A stretch of 64,000 nucleotides of DNA from Sphingobium lignivorans (GTDB taxonomy: Bacteria; Pseudomonadota; Alphaproteobacteria; Sphingomonadales; Sphingomonadaceae): the NCBI RefSeq assembly GCF_014203955.1, contig NZ_JACHKA010000001.1, positions 2,077,001 through 2,141,000 on the forward strand, written 5' to 3'. Positions 56,649 through 64,000 of this stretch are shown here, in pieces. The notes under the pieces are model-generated. The model did not search any database, was not told the origin of the DNA, and saw only the letters and a program-made list of their open reading frames with translations. A program made the position numbers and the translations under genes. Positions within the stretch are counted from its first letter, which is position 1, and every line of letters begins with the position of its first letter.

Positions 56649-57916
56649 CAGGCCGCGTCGCCGGCCTTGCGCTTGGCTTCGGTAAACACCCGCACGGGGT
56701 CCTTGCGGCCCTCCACCACGTCCTTGTCCACCACCACTTCCGTCACGCCTTCCATGGTCGGCAAGTCGAACATCGTGTCGAGCAGGATAGCTTCGATGAT
56801 CGACCGCAGGCCACGCGCACCGGTCTTGCGCTCGATGGCGCGCTGGGCAATCGCGGTCAGCGCGTCATCGGTGAAGGTAAGGTCCACATCCTCCAGTTCG
56901 AAGAGCTTGCCATACTGCTTCACCAGCGCATTCTTCGGCTCGGTCAGGATCTGCACGAGCGCGGCAATGTCCAGATCCTCCAGCGTCGCGATGACCGGCA
57001 GACGGCCAACGAACTCGGGGATCAAGCCGAACTTGAGCAGATCTTCCGGTTCGCTCTGCTTGAGCAACTCGCCCGTGCGACGCTCCTCGGGAGCGGCGAC
57101 ATGGGCGCCGAAGCCAATGGATTTGCCTTCCAGACGATCGCCGATGATCTTCTCCAGCCCAGCAAAGGCGCCGCCGCAGATGAACAGGATGTTCGTCGTG
57201 TCCACCTGCAGGAATTCCTGCTGCGGATGCTTGCGTCCGCCCTGCGGCGGCACGGAAGCGGTCGTGCCTTCCATCAGCTTGAGCAGTGCCTGCTGCACGC
57301 CTTCGCCCGACACGTCGCGCGTGATCGAGGGATTCTCGGCCTTACGGCTGATCTTGTCGATCTCGTCGATATAGACGATGCCGCGCTGGGCCTTCTCGAC
57401 ATTATAGTCGCTGGCCTGCAACAGTTTGAGGATGATGTTCTCGACATCCTCGCCGACATAGCCCGCCTCGGTCAGCGTGGTCGCGTCGGCCATGGTGAAC
57501 GGGACGTCGAAGGTCTTGGCGAGCGTCTGTGCCAGCAGCGTCTTGCCGCAGCCGGTGGGGCCGATCAGCAGGATGTTGGACTTGGCCAGCTCGACGTCGC
57601 CCGCCTTGCCGCCATGCTCAAGCCGCTTGTAGTGATTGTGGACCGCGACGGAGAGCACGCGCTTGGCGCGCTTCTGCCCGATCACATAATCATTGAGCAC
57701 GTCGCAGATCGCCTGCGGCGTGGGCACACCACCTTCCTTCCGGCCGACGAGACCGCCCTTGGTCTCCTCGCGGATGATGTCGTTGCACAGCTCGACGCAT
57801 TCGTCACAGATGAAAACGGTCGGTCCCGCGATCAGCTTGCGCACCTCGTGCTGCGATTTGCCGCAGAAGGAGCAGTACAGCGTGCTCTTCGAATCCGATC
57901 CTGTCAGCTTGGTCAT
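56648..57916 (-). CDS. clpX: ATP-dependent Clp protease ATP-binding subunit ClpX
   Basis: 422 residues, full length. N-terminal zinc domain (CSFCG and CDECVELC), GPTGCGKT Walker A, a GYVGEDVE pore loop, DEIDK Walker B and the C-terminal small domain. It unfolds substrates and feeds them to ClpP, encoded upstream on the same strand. A 342-base gap separates the genes, so clpX probably has its own promoter. Confidence 0.97.
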   Translation of the reverse strand: MTKLTGSDSKSTLYCSFCGKSQHEVRKLIAGPTVFICDECVELCNDIIREETKGGLVGRKEGGVPTPQAICDVLNDYVIGQKRAKRVLSVAVHNHYKRLEHGGKAGDVELAKSNILLIGPTGCGKTLLAQTLAKTFDVPFTMADATTLTEAGYVGEDVENIILKLLQASDYNVEKAQRGIVYIDEIDKISRKAENPSITRDVSGEGVQQALLKLMEGTTASVPPQGGRKHPQQEFLQVDTTNILFICGGAFAGLEKIIGDRLEGKSIGFGAHVAAPEERRTGELLKQSEPEDLLKFGLIPEFVGRLPVIATLEDLDIAALVQILTEPKNALVKQYGKLFELEDVDLTFTDDALTAIAQRAIERKTGARGLRSIIEAILLDTMFDLPTMEGVTEVVVDKDVVEGRKDPVRVFTEAKRKAGDAA

Positions 57917-58258
57917 TCAATGCCTTCCTTGGCCCGGCGGGCAAGCCCACATTGCCCGCGCCGGACTATCTGGCCCCAGGGCCATCCTAAACCGGGATCC
58001 TGCCACATCACAAGTGTCGATAATATCGCCGATTAGCGTAAATTTGCCGTTGCTCGCCGTGAACTTTGGCTTGCCATGCCAGATGGGCGCGACTCAGTCA
58101 TATTACAATATGATGATGCAACCCGGCAGCGCTGATCCCTTCCGTTCGCCGCAATCCATGTCCGATGACAGCAGCTTGCCCGGATAGAACGCGCCGATGA
58201 AACAGCGCGGCGCGTGAGCGAGCATCATGGATGAGGCGCGCCCACGCCATCCACTTGC
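57917..58258. other. clpP-clpX intergenic region
   Basis: 342 bases with no gene I can support. Presumably contains the clpX promoter on the minus strand; no confident -35/-10 or heat-shock element is seen. Confidence 0.5.
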
Positions 58259-58894
58259 TCAGGTCGCGGGTTCGTCAGAACCGACAGGCCGCTTGTCATA
58301 GACCTGGTCCACCAGCCCGAACGCCTTGGCTTCGTCAGCTTCCAGGAAGGTATCGCGATCCATCGCGGCTTCGATCTTGTCGAGCGGCTGACCGGTATAT
58401 TTGACGTAGAGATCATTCAGGCGACGACGAATGCGCAGGATTTCCTTGGCCTGGATCTCGATGTCGGATGCCATGCCCTGCGCGCCGCCCGAGGGCTGGT
58501 GAATCATGATTCGCGCATTGGAAAGGGCGAAACGCATGCCTGGCTCGCCGGCCGCCAGCAGGAAGCTGCCCATCGATGCGGCCTGCCCGATGCACACGGT
58601 CCCCACCTTGGGGCGAATATACTGCATGGTATCATGGATCGCCATGCCGCTGGTCACCACGCCACCCGGCGAGTTGATGTACATCCAGATGTCCTTCTTC
58701 GGATTTTCCGACTCGAGGAACAGGAGCTGGGCGACGATGAGCGACGCCATATGGTCTTCCACCTGGCCGGTCACGAAGATGATCCGCTCCCGCAGCAAGC
58801 GCGAATAGATGTCAAAGCTGCGCTCGCCGCGATTCGATTGTTCGATGACGATTGGCACCAGCGCGCCGAGCGGATCAAAGGGAGTGTCGGTCAT
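58259..58894 (-). CDS. clpP: ATP-dependent Clp protease proteolytic subunit ClpP
   Basis: 211 residues. [14 protein letters not shown] has the catalytic Ser, MIHQPSGG the His, and the Asp follows in the head domain; [20 protein letters not shown] is the typical N-terminus. It forms the tetradecameric protease with ClpX. Tig, which often precedes it directly, is separated here by a glycosyltransferase gene. Confidence 0.97.
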   Translation of the reverse strand: MTDTPFDPLGALVPIVIEQSNRGERSFDIYSRLLRERIIFVTGQVEDHMASLIVAQLLFLESENPKKDIWMYINSPGGVVTSGMAIHDTMQYIRPKVGTVCIGQAASMGSFLLAAGEPGMRFALSNARIMIHQPSGGAQGMASDIEIQAKEILRIRRRLNDLYVKYTGQPLDKIEAAMDRDTFLEADEAKAFGLVDQVYDKRPVGSDEPAT

Positions 58895-58998
58895 GATGTT
58901 CTTTCTTGATTGGCCGTTGCGGTGCCTACATCGGACGTCTTACCGAAGCCTTCAAGGGCTTTAACCGATCGACGCAGAGCGATCGGTGCTGCCGGTCG

Positions 58999-59961
58999 TC
59001 AGAGGCGCGGCGCGGGGTGAGCGAGATAGGCGAGCCGCTTCATTTCCTGCCGGCCGCGCGTCACCGTATCCAGAATGAGGCCGGTCATCAGATTGAGGCC
59101 TGCCACGATGCCAAGGCCGACGATGGCGATCACGGTGGGAAAACGCGGGACCAGCCCGGTCTCGAGATAGGTCAGCACCACCGGAATGCCGAGCACGACT
59201 CCCAGCACGGCGAAGATCAGCCCGATCAGCCCGAAGAACCACAGCGGTCGCTCGACGCGGTAAAGCTGGATCATCGTGCGCAGGATCCGCCAGCCATCGC
59301 GGAAGGTGCTGAGCTTGGATTGCGAGCCTTCCGGCCGGGCCGCATAAGCGGTCACCACCTCGCCCACCGGCATGCGCAGCTCAAGTGCGTGGACGGACAT
59401 TTCCGTCTCGATCTCGAACCCTGCCGAGAGCACGGGGAAGCTCTTCACGAAGCGCCGCGAAAACACCCGATAGCCTGAAAGGATATCCGTGAAGCTCCGG
59501 CCGAAGAGCTGGCGCAGCAGGCCGGTGAGCAAACGGTTGCCGAGACGATGGCCGAGCCGATAGGCCTCTTCCACTTCGGATCGGCGAGCGCCGACCATCA
59601 TGTCGAGATTGTCCTCGATCATCGCCGCGATCAGCACGGGCGCCGCGGCTGCCTCATAAGTCGCGTCGCCGTCGGCCATGACATAGATGTCAGCATCGAC
59701 GTCGGCGAACATGCGGCGCACCACATGGCCCTTGCCCTGCTGGCGCACGCGCCGGACGATCGCCCCCGCCGCCTGCGCGACGGCGATGCTCTCGTCCGAG
59801 CTGTTGTTGTCGAAGACGTAGATCGCTGCTCCCGGGAGCGCCCGGGCGAACTGCTCCACGGTGTGGCCGATCGCCGTGGCCTCATTGTAGCAGGGCAGCA
59901 GCACGGCGACGCGCAACGTTTCCGGCAAGGCAGGCTCTCCGGAAAGATGCGCGTCGACCAT
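58999..59961 (-). CDS. family 2 glycosyltransferase, membrane-anchored
   Basis: 320 residues. VAVLLPCYNEATAIGHTVEQ, DNNSSDES, ADGDATY (DXD-type) and SGYRVFSRRFVKSFP match dolichyl/polyprenyl-phosphate sugar transferases. Two C-terminal transmembrane helices (WFFGLIGLIFAVLGVVLGI and FPTVIAIVGLGIVAGLNLM). It would transfer a sugar to undecaprenyl phosphate for surface glycan modification. Placed between tig and clpP. Confidence 0.85.
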   Translation of the reverse strand: MVDAHLSGEPALPETLRVAVLLPCYNEATAIGHTVEQFARALPGAAIYVFDNNSSDESIAVAQAAGAIVRRVRQQGKGHVVRRMFADVDADIYVMADGDATYEAAAAPVLIAAMIEDNLDMMVGARRSEVEEAYRLGHRLGNRLLTGLLRQLFGRSFTDILSGYRVFSRRFVKSFPVLSAGFEIETEMSVHALELRMPVGEVVTAYAARPEGSQSKLSTFRDGWRILRTMIQLYRVERPLWFFGLIGLIFAVLGVVLGIPVVLTYLETGLVPRFPTVIAIVGLGIVAGLNLMTGLILDTVTRGRQEMKRLAYLAHPAPRL

Positions 59962-59972
59962 GAGTGTATGCG

Positions 59973-61571
59973 TCAGCCTTCGGCCTTGGCGGCCTTCTTC
60001 TTCGGCGCAGCCTTCTTGGATGCGGGCTTTTCATCCGCATCCGCGGCCTTCTCCGCTGCAGCAGCCTTCTTGGGCGCGGCCTTCTTTACCGGAGCCTTGG
60101 TTGCTTCAGCCGGTGCCTCGGCAGCGGCGTCCTCGGCTTCGCCCTTCTTCGCGGCCGGCTTCTTCGCCGCAGCCTTCTTGGCGGGCTTGTGGTCACGATC
60201 GTGATCATGTCCGCAATCGGGGCCATGGACGTGGAAATCCGTGTCCTCGCTCTCGATCGCTGCTTCCAGATCCTCACGGGCGACGGCGCGCTCGCTGATC
60301 TCAGCCTTGCTGAACAGGAAATCCACGACCTTGTCCTCATAGAGCGGCGCGCGAAGCTGCGCGGCGGCCATGGGCTCGTTCTGGATATACTGCACGAACC
60401 GCTCGCGGTCCTGCGGCGAATATTGCTGCGCGGCCTGCCCGATCAGACGGTTCATTTCGGCCTGGGTGATCTCGACACCATTCGCCTGGCCGATTTCGGA
60501 CAGCAGCAGGCCAAGGCGCACGCGCCGCTCGGCGATCGCGCGATAGTCGTCCTTGTCCTTCTCCATTTCGGCGAGCGCGGCAGCCGGGTCTTCCTCATGG
60601 CTCGCTTCATGCTCGAGCTGAGCCCAGATCTGGTTGAACTCGGCCTCGACCATGCCCGGAGGCACTTCGAAATCATGGCCTGCAGCCAGCTGATCCAGCA
60701 GGCGGCGCTTCATATAGGTGCGCGTGAGGCCGTTATGCTCCTGCTCGATCTGGCCCTTGAGCAGCTCCTTGAGCTTGTCGATGCTGTCGAGACCAAGCTG
60801 CTTGGCGAACTCGTCGTCCGGCGCCTTCTCGCTCGGCAGCTTCACGGCGGTGATGACCAGATCGAACGTCGCGGCCTTGCCGGCGAGATTCTTGGCCTGA
60901 TAGTCCGCCGGGAAAGTGACCTCGATCGACTTTTCCTCGCCGGTCTTCACGCCGACCAGCTGGTCCTCGAAGCCCGGGATCAGATTGCCCGAACCGATGA
61001 CGACCGCCATGCCGGAGCCTGTGCCGCCTTCGAATGCGACACCGTCGACCTTGCCGACGAAATCCATGACGACCTGATCGCCATCCTTCGCTTCATGGCC
61101 TTCCGGCGCATCTTCGAAGCGCTGGCTCTGCGAAGCGAAGCGGTTCAGCGCCTCGTCCACCTGCTCGTCGCTCACCTCGACAATGAGGCGTTCGAGCTTC
61201 AGCCCTTCGATCTGCGGCGTGGGCACGGCCGGCAGCACTTCCAGCGCGACCTTGATCTCGGCATCCTTGCCGACCTCATAATCGTCGCTCAGCTCGACCG
61301 AAGGCTGCATCGCGGGACGCAGCTTGTTGTCGGCAATCACCTTGTCGACACCGTCGCGGATCGACTTTTCCAGCGCTTCGCGAGCGAGCGCGGCCCCATG
61401 CATCTTGCGGACCAGGTTCGCCGGAACCTTACCGGGGCGGAAGCCGGGCATGCGCACCTGCGGCGCAATCGACTTCACCTCTTCCTCGACGCGGGCATCG
61501 ATATCCCCCGCCGTCACGGTCAGCGTGTAGGCGCGCTTGAGGCCCTCATTCAATGTCTCGACAATCTGCAT
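59973..61571 (-). CDS. tig: trigger factor
   Basis: 532 residues from ATG 61571. The ribosome-binding loop (MPGFRPGKVPANLVRK), the FKBP-type PPIase (GDQVVMDFVGKVDGVAFEGG) and the helical arms are complete. Past about residue 446 there is an extra tail: a His-rich segment (VHGPDCGHDHDRDH) and Lys/Ala/Pro repeats like histone H1. It folds nascent chains at the ribosome exit. The tail is longer than in the E. coli protein (432 residues). Confidence 0.95.
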   Translation of the reverse strand: MQIVETLNEGLKRAYTLTVTAGDIDARVEEEVKSIAPQVRMPGFRPGKVPANLVRKMHGAALAREALEKSIRDGVDKVIADNKLRPAMQPSVELSDDYEVGKDAEIKVALEVLPAVPTPQIEGLKLERLIVEVSDEQVDEALNRFASQSQRFEDAPEGHEAKDGDQVVMDFVGKVDGVAFEGGTGSGMAVVIGSGNLIPGFEDQLVGVKTGEEKSIEVTFPADYQAKNLAGKAATFDLVITAVKLPSEKAPDDEFAKQLGLDSIDKLKELLKGQIEQEHNGLTRTYMKRRLLDQLAAGHDFEVPPGMVEAEFNQIWAQLEHEASHEEDPAAALAEMEKDKDDYRAIAERRVRLGLLLSEIGQANGVEITQAEMNRLIGQAAQQYSPQDRERFVQYIQNEPMAAAQLRAPLYEDKVVDFLFSKAEISERAVAREDLEAAIESEDTDFHVHGPDCGHDHDRDHKPAKKAAAKKPAAKKGEAEDAAAEAPAEATKAPVKKAAPKKAAAAEKAADADEKPASKKAAPKKKAAKAEG

Positions 61572-61643
61572 ATCTCTACTCAACGCTTTCCAAGCTCAGC
61601 TAAGAATCTCGTGGGACCAGAACGGGGCGAGAGGCCACACAAC

Positions 61644-61728
61644 TGGTGCGGGCGAAGGGACTCGAACCCCCACATCTTGCGATACCAGAACCTAAATCTG
61701 GCGCGTCTACCAGTTTCGCCACGCCCGC
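61644..61728 (-). tRNA. tRNA-Leu(UAG)
   Basis: 85 bases on the minus strand. The acceptor GCGGGCG pairs with CGCCCGC, followed by ACCA. Long variable arm as in tRNA-Leu; anticodon loop TTTAGGT with anticodon TAG, T-loop GTTCGAGTCC. CCA is encoded. Confidence 0.95.
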
Positions 61729-61854
61729 ATTGGTCGCCGGTCGGCGGGCCATAGTCCAAAGCCTCGAAAAGGGCAATCCCGCTTGCTACCTCTCAAGCCG
61801 CAGGAACGTTCGGAAAAGCGATCCGTTCTGAACCATCAGGAAAGGACATCAAAA

Positions 61855-62046
61855 ATGGCCAGCCAGCCGGAAATCCCGCCGCCCGACACGATCAATCCCC
61901 AGTCCCCGCCGGAGGCCCCGCCGATGGAGCCGATTCCCGAGCAGCCCTTCAGGGAGCCGCCCGAGATCGTGCCTGATACACCGAATGTGGACGAGCCCGG
62001 ACAGGGCCCCGACGAACTGCCCGGCATTCCGGCCCCGCCAGACTGA
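61855..62046 (+). CDS. Pro/Glu-rich small protein
   Basis: 63 residues, nearly one third proline (PEIPPPDTINPQSPPEAPPM), with AAAGGA upstream of the ATG. Disordered and acidic; similar short proline-rich proteins occur in sphingomonads, without known function. Confidence 0.6.
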   Translation: MASQPEIPPPDTINPQSPPEAPPMEPIPEQPFREPPEIVPDTPNVDEPGQGPDELPGIPAPPD

Positions 62047-62052
62047 GGAGCG

Positions 62053-63552
62053 TCAGCCCAGCGCTTTCCTCAGCAGCTCGTTCACCACCTGGGGATTGGC
62101 CTTGCCTTGCATGGCCTTCATCGTCTGCCCGACGAAAAAGCCGAAGAGCGCTTCCTTGCCGCCCTTGTACTGCTCGACTTTGTCGGCATTCTCGGCAAGG
62201 ATTTTCGCCACTACCGCTTCGATCGCACCGGTATCGCTCGTCTGCTTGAGGCCTTTATCCTCGACGATTCTTGCGGGCGCATCACCGGTTTCAAGCATGA
62301 TCTCGAAGACCTGCTTGGCGATACTGCCCGAAATCGTTCCATCCGCGACGAGAGCCAGCAGCTCGGCGCCCCGTTCCGGGTTCACCGGGCTTTCCTCAAG
62401 CGTCTTGCCGAGCCGGTTGAGGGCGCCATAGAGTTCGGAGAGCAGCCAGTTCGCGCTCGCGCGCGCCACCTCGCCCTCACTTTTCTTCTGGATGCGCGCG
62501 CTCTCGGCCAGCAGCGCCTCGAACCAGCGGGCCGTTTCCGCCTCCGCCGTCAGCACCTGCGCGTTATAATCCGATAGCCCCAGGCCTTCGACATAACGCT
62601 TGCGCTTGGCGTCCGGCAGCTCGGGCAGCGAGTGACGGCAATCCTCCACAAACGCTTCGTCCAGTTCCAGCGGCAGCAGGTCCGGATCCGGGAAATAGCG
62701 ATAATCGTGGGCATCTTCCTTCGAGCGCATGGACCGCGTCGTGCCGCTGTCCGGATTGAACAGCCGCGTCTCCTGCACGATTCGTCCGCCGCCCTCCAGC
62801 ACATCGACCTGGCGCTGCGCCTCATATTCGATCGCCTGCATGACGAAACGCACCGAATTGACGTTCTTGGTCTCCGTACGCGTGCCGAATTCATCGCCAG
62901 GCTTGCGCACGGAGACGTTCACGTCGGCCCGCATTGAGCCTTCCTCCATGTTGCCGTCGCACGAGCCGACATAGCGCAGGATAGCGCGCAATTTGCGCAG
63001 ATAAGCGCCGGCCTCGGCGGGCGAGCGCATGTCCGGCCGCGAAACGATTTCCATCAGTGCGACGCCCGAGCGATTGAGATCGACATAGGAGCGCGTCGGG
63101 TGCTGGTCGTGCATCAGCTTGCCCGCGTCCTGCTCGACATGGATGCGCTCGATGCCGATATCCTTGTCGGCCGGGATACCGGCTTTCTCGTCCGCCTCGA
63201 TGGTCAGCTTCCCCTCGCCCACCAGCGGGTGATAGAGCTGGCTGATCTGGTAGCCCTGCGGGAGGTCCGCGTAGAAATAGTTCTTCCGGTCGAAGCGGGA
63301 CCAGCGGTTGATCTGCGCATCAAGCGCCAGGCCCGTGCGCACCGCCTGCCGGATGCACTCGCGGTTCGGCACGGGAAGCATGCCGGGCATCGCGGCGTCC
63401 ACGAGGCTGACCTGCGTGTTCGGCTCCGCACCGAAAGCCGTCGCCGCGCCCGAAAAGAGCTTCGCCTGACTGACCACCTGGGCATGAACTTCAAGGCCGA
63501 TGACGACCTCCCATTCCCCGGTAGCGCCCTGAATGCGATAGTCCTTGCTCAC
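62053..63552 (-). CDS. gatB: Asp/Glu-tRNA amidotransferase subunit B
   Basis: 499 residues from GTG 63552 (GAGGGATG upstream). [39 protein letters not shown] and the C-terminal helical YqeY-like domain are all present. With GatA and GatC it converts Glu-tRNA(Gln) and Asp-tRNA(Asn) to the amidated forms. gatA and gatC are not in the visible part. Confidence 0.95.
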   Translation of the reverse strand: MSKDYRIQGATGEWEVVIGLEVHAQVVSQAKLFSGAATAFGAEPNTQVSLVDAAMPGMLPVPNRECIRQAVRTGLALDAQINRWSRFDRKNYFYADLPQGYQISQLYHPLVGEGKLTIEADEKAGIPADKDIGIERIHVEQDAGKLMHDQHPTRSYVDLNRSGVALMEIVSRPDMRSPAEAGAYLRKLRAILRYVGSCDGNMEEGSMRADVNVSVRKPGDEFGTRTETKNVNSVRFVMQAIEYEAQRQVDVLEGGGRIVQETRLFNPDSGTTRSMRSKEDAHDYRYFPDPDLLPLELDEAFVEDCRHSLPELPDAKRKRYVEGLGLSDYNAQVLTAEAETARWFEALLAESARIQKKSEGEVARASANWLLSELYGALNRLGKTLEESPVNPERGAELLALVADGTISGSIAKQVFEIMLETGDAPARIVEDKGLKQTSDTGAIEAVVAKILAENADKVEQYKGGKEALFGFFVGQTMKAMQGKANPQVVNELLRKALG

Positions 63553-63676
63553 GTCCGTTTCATCCCTCGATCTTGCGCGGCCCCGAATGGCCTCTCTCCC
63601 ACGCAATTGCAATCGTCCTCTCCGGTGTTAGAGGATGCCCGGAGGTGACGCAGCCCCCGGGGGGAAATCAGGCCGC

Positions 63677-64000
63677 ATGCATTTCTGGGACCAGCTCGAC
63701 CTGTTCGGCGATCGCACGGCGTTAATCGATTCTAATGGGCGGGAATGGTCTTATCGGGAGATCATTGAAGCCGCCGATTCGATGATGGAGGGGTGGACGG
63801 GCCGACATCTCCTGCTGCTGGAGATGGCTAATCGAAGTGATGCCATCATCGCCTATATTGCTGCCCTGCGCGCAGGATGGCCGGTCCTCATCGTCAGTGA
63901 AGGCGATGAAGCCGCAGCCACCCGGATCGTGGAGGTCTTCCGGCCCGCCATGCGCTGGCGCGCGAAGGACGGATTTGTGGCCACCGAAGTGAACGGGCCG
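63677..64000 (+). CDS. AMP-dependent synthetase/ligase, N-terminal part (runs off the window)
   Basis: 108 codons are visible without a stop. HFWDQLDLFGDRTALIDSNG and EWSYREIIEAAD followed by IIAYIAALRAGWPVLIV are the standard N-terminus of acyl-CoA synthetase/adenylation enzymes. The ATP motif lies beyond the edge, so substrate class cannot be judged. Divergent from gatB. Confidence 0.75.
   Translation, partial: MHFWDQLDLFGDRTALIDSNGREWSYREIIEAADSMMEGWTGRHLLLLEMANRSDAIIAYIAALRAGWPVLIVSEGDEAAATRIVEVFRPAMRWRAKDGFVATEVNGP

Noticed and set aside
56636-58036. Plus-strand frame opposite clpX
   Set aside because: clpX is unambiguous on the minus strand.
59964-61754. Plus-strand frame opposite tig running into the tRNA
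   Set aside because: tig and the tRNA-Leu on the minus strand explain the sequence.

Overview
The window is high-GC alphaproteobacterial DNA, most likely from a sphingomonad (inferred from the TonB-receptor/TetR/MFS cluster and the tig-clpP-clpX, gatB and pfkB proteins). About two thirds of it (1 to roughly 44,227) is the right part of a tailed-phage prophage. The rest is ordinary chromosome.

Prophage layout. (1) 1-3776, plus strand: the end of a tail host-specificity protein, then a lysis cassette (holin, SAR-type GH24 endolysin, Rz/Rz1 spanins, small membrane protein) and a metallophosphoesterase. (2) 3773-4746: a small minus-strand gene, two terminators and an HTH regulator. (3) 4747-10276, minus strand: beta-class DNA methyltransferase, GapR homologue, dNMP kinase and small unknown proteins. 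(4) 10404-14965, plus strand: a small structural protein and a 1436-residue tail fibre with Ig/FN3-like modules, a glycosidase-like barrel and a lectin-like C-terminus. (5) 15047-29371, minus strand: about 40 tightly packed small genes, including a Lar-like protein, two MazG-type pyrophosphohydrolases, DUF3307-like and zinc-ribbon proteins. (6) 29441-30301: a non-coding block of iterons and large inverted repeats, the best candidate replication origin, beside a PrimPol-VapE primase-helicase (30302-32791, minus). (7) 33234-44124, plus strand: a replication/modification operon with phage Dam methyltransferase, DUF2800 nuclease, DUF2815 single-strand binding protein, wHTH regulator, cytosine methyltransferase, DUF2786 protein, family B DNA polymerase, SLOG protein, SF2 helicase, VRR-NUC nuclease and a repressor-like HTH protein. 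A tRNA-Asn 3'-end fragment at 44205-44227 looks like attR. The intact tRNA and the integrase would then lie left of the window.

Most phage genes overlap by ATGA, GTGA or ATGACTGA, so translation is heavily coupled. About 18 copies of a 16-19 bp element (TGTCAACATTATAGTGACA and variants) sit in nearly every real gap. In about half of them the right half-site has become AGGGA/GGGGA and serves as the Shine-Dalgarno sequence of the next gene. I read this as a phage-wide repressor/start-associated element. The cytosine methyltransferase gene is overlapped for about 1.2 kb by a second frame that also looks like real protein. Four genes appear frame-disrupted at short repeats or homopolymers.

Host part (44,228-64,000): Tat-exported alpha/beta hydrolase, aldehyde dehydrogenase, PfkB kinase, DHA2-type exporter, a TetR regulator divergent from a TonB receptor-hydrolase-MFS operon, glycosyltransferases, clpX, clpP, tig, tRNA-Leu(UAG), gatB and the start of an AMP-dependent ligase.
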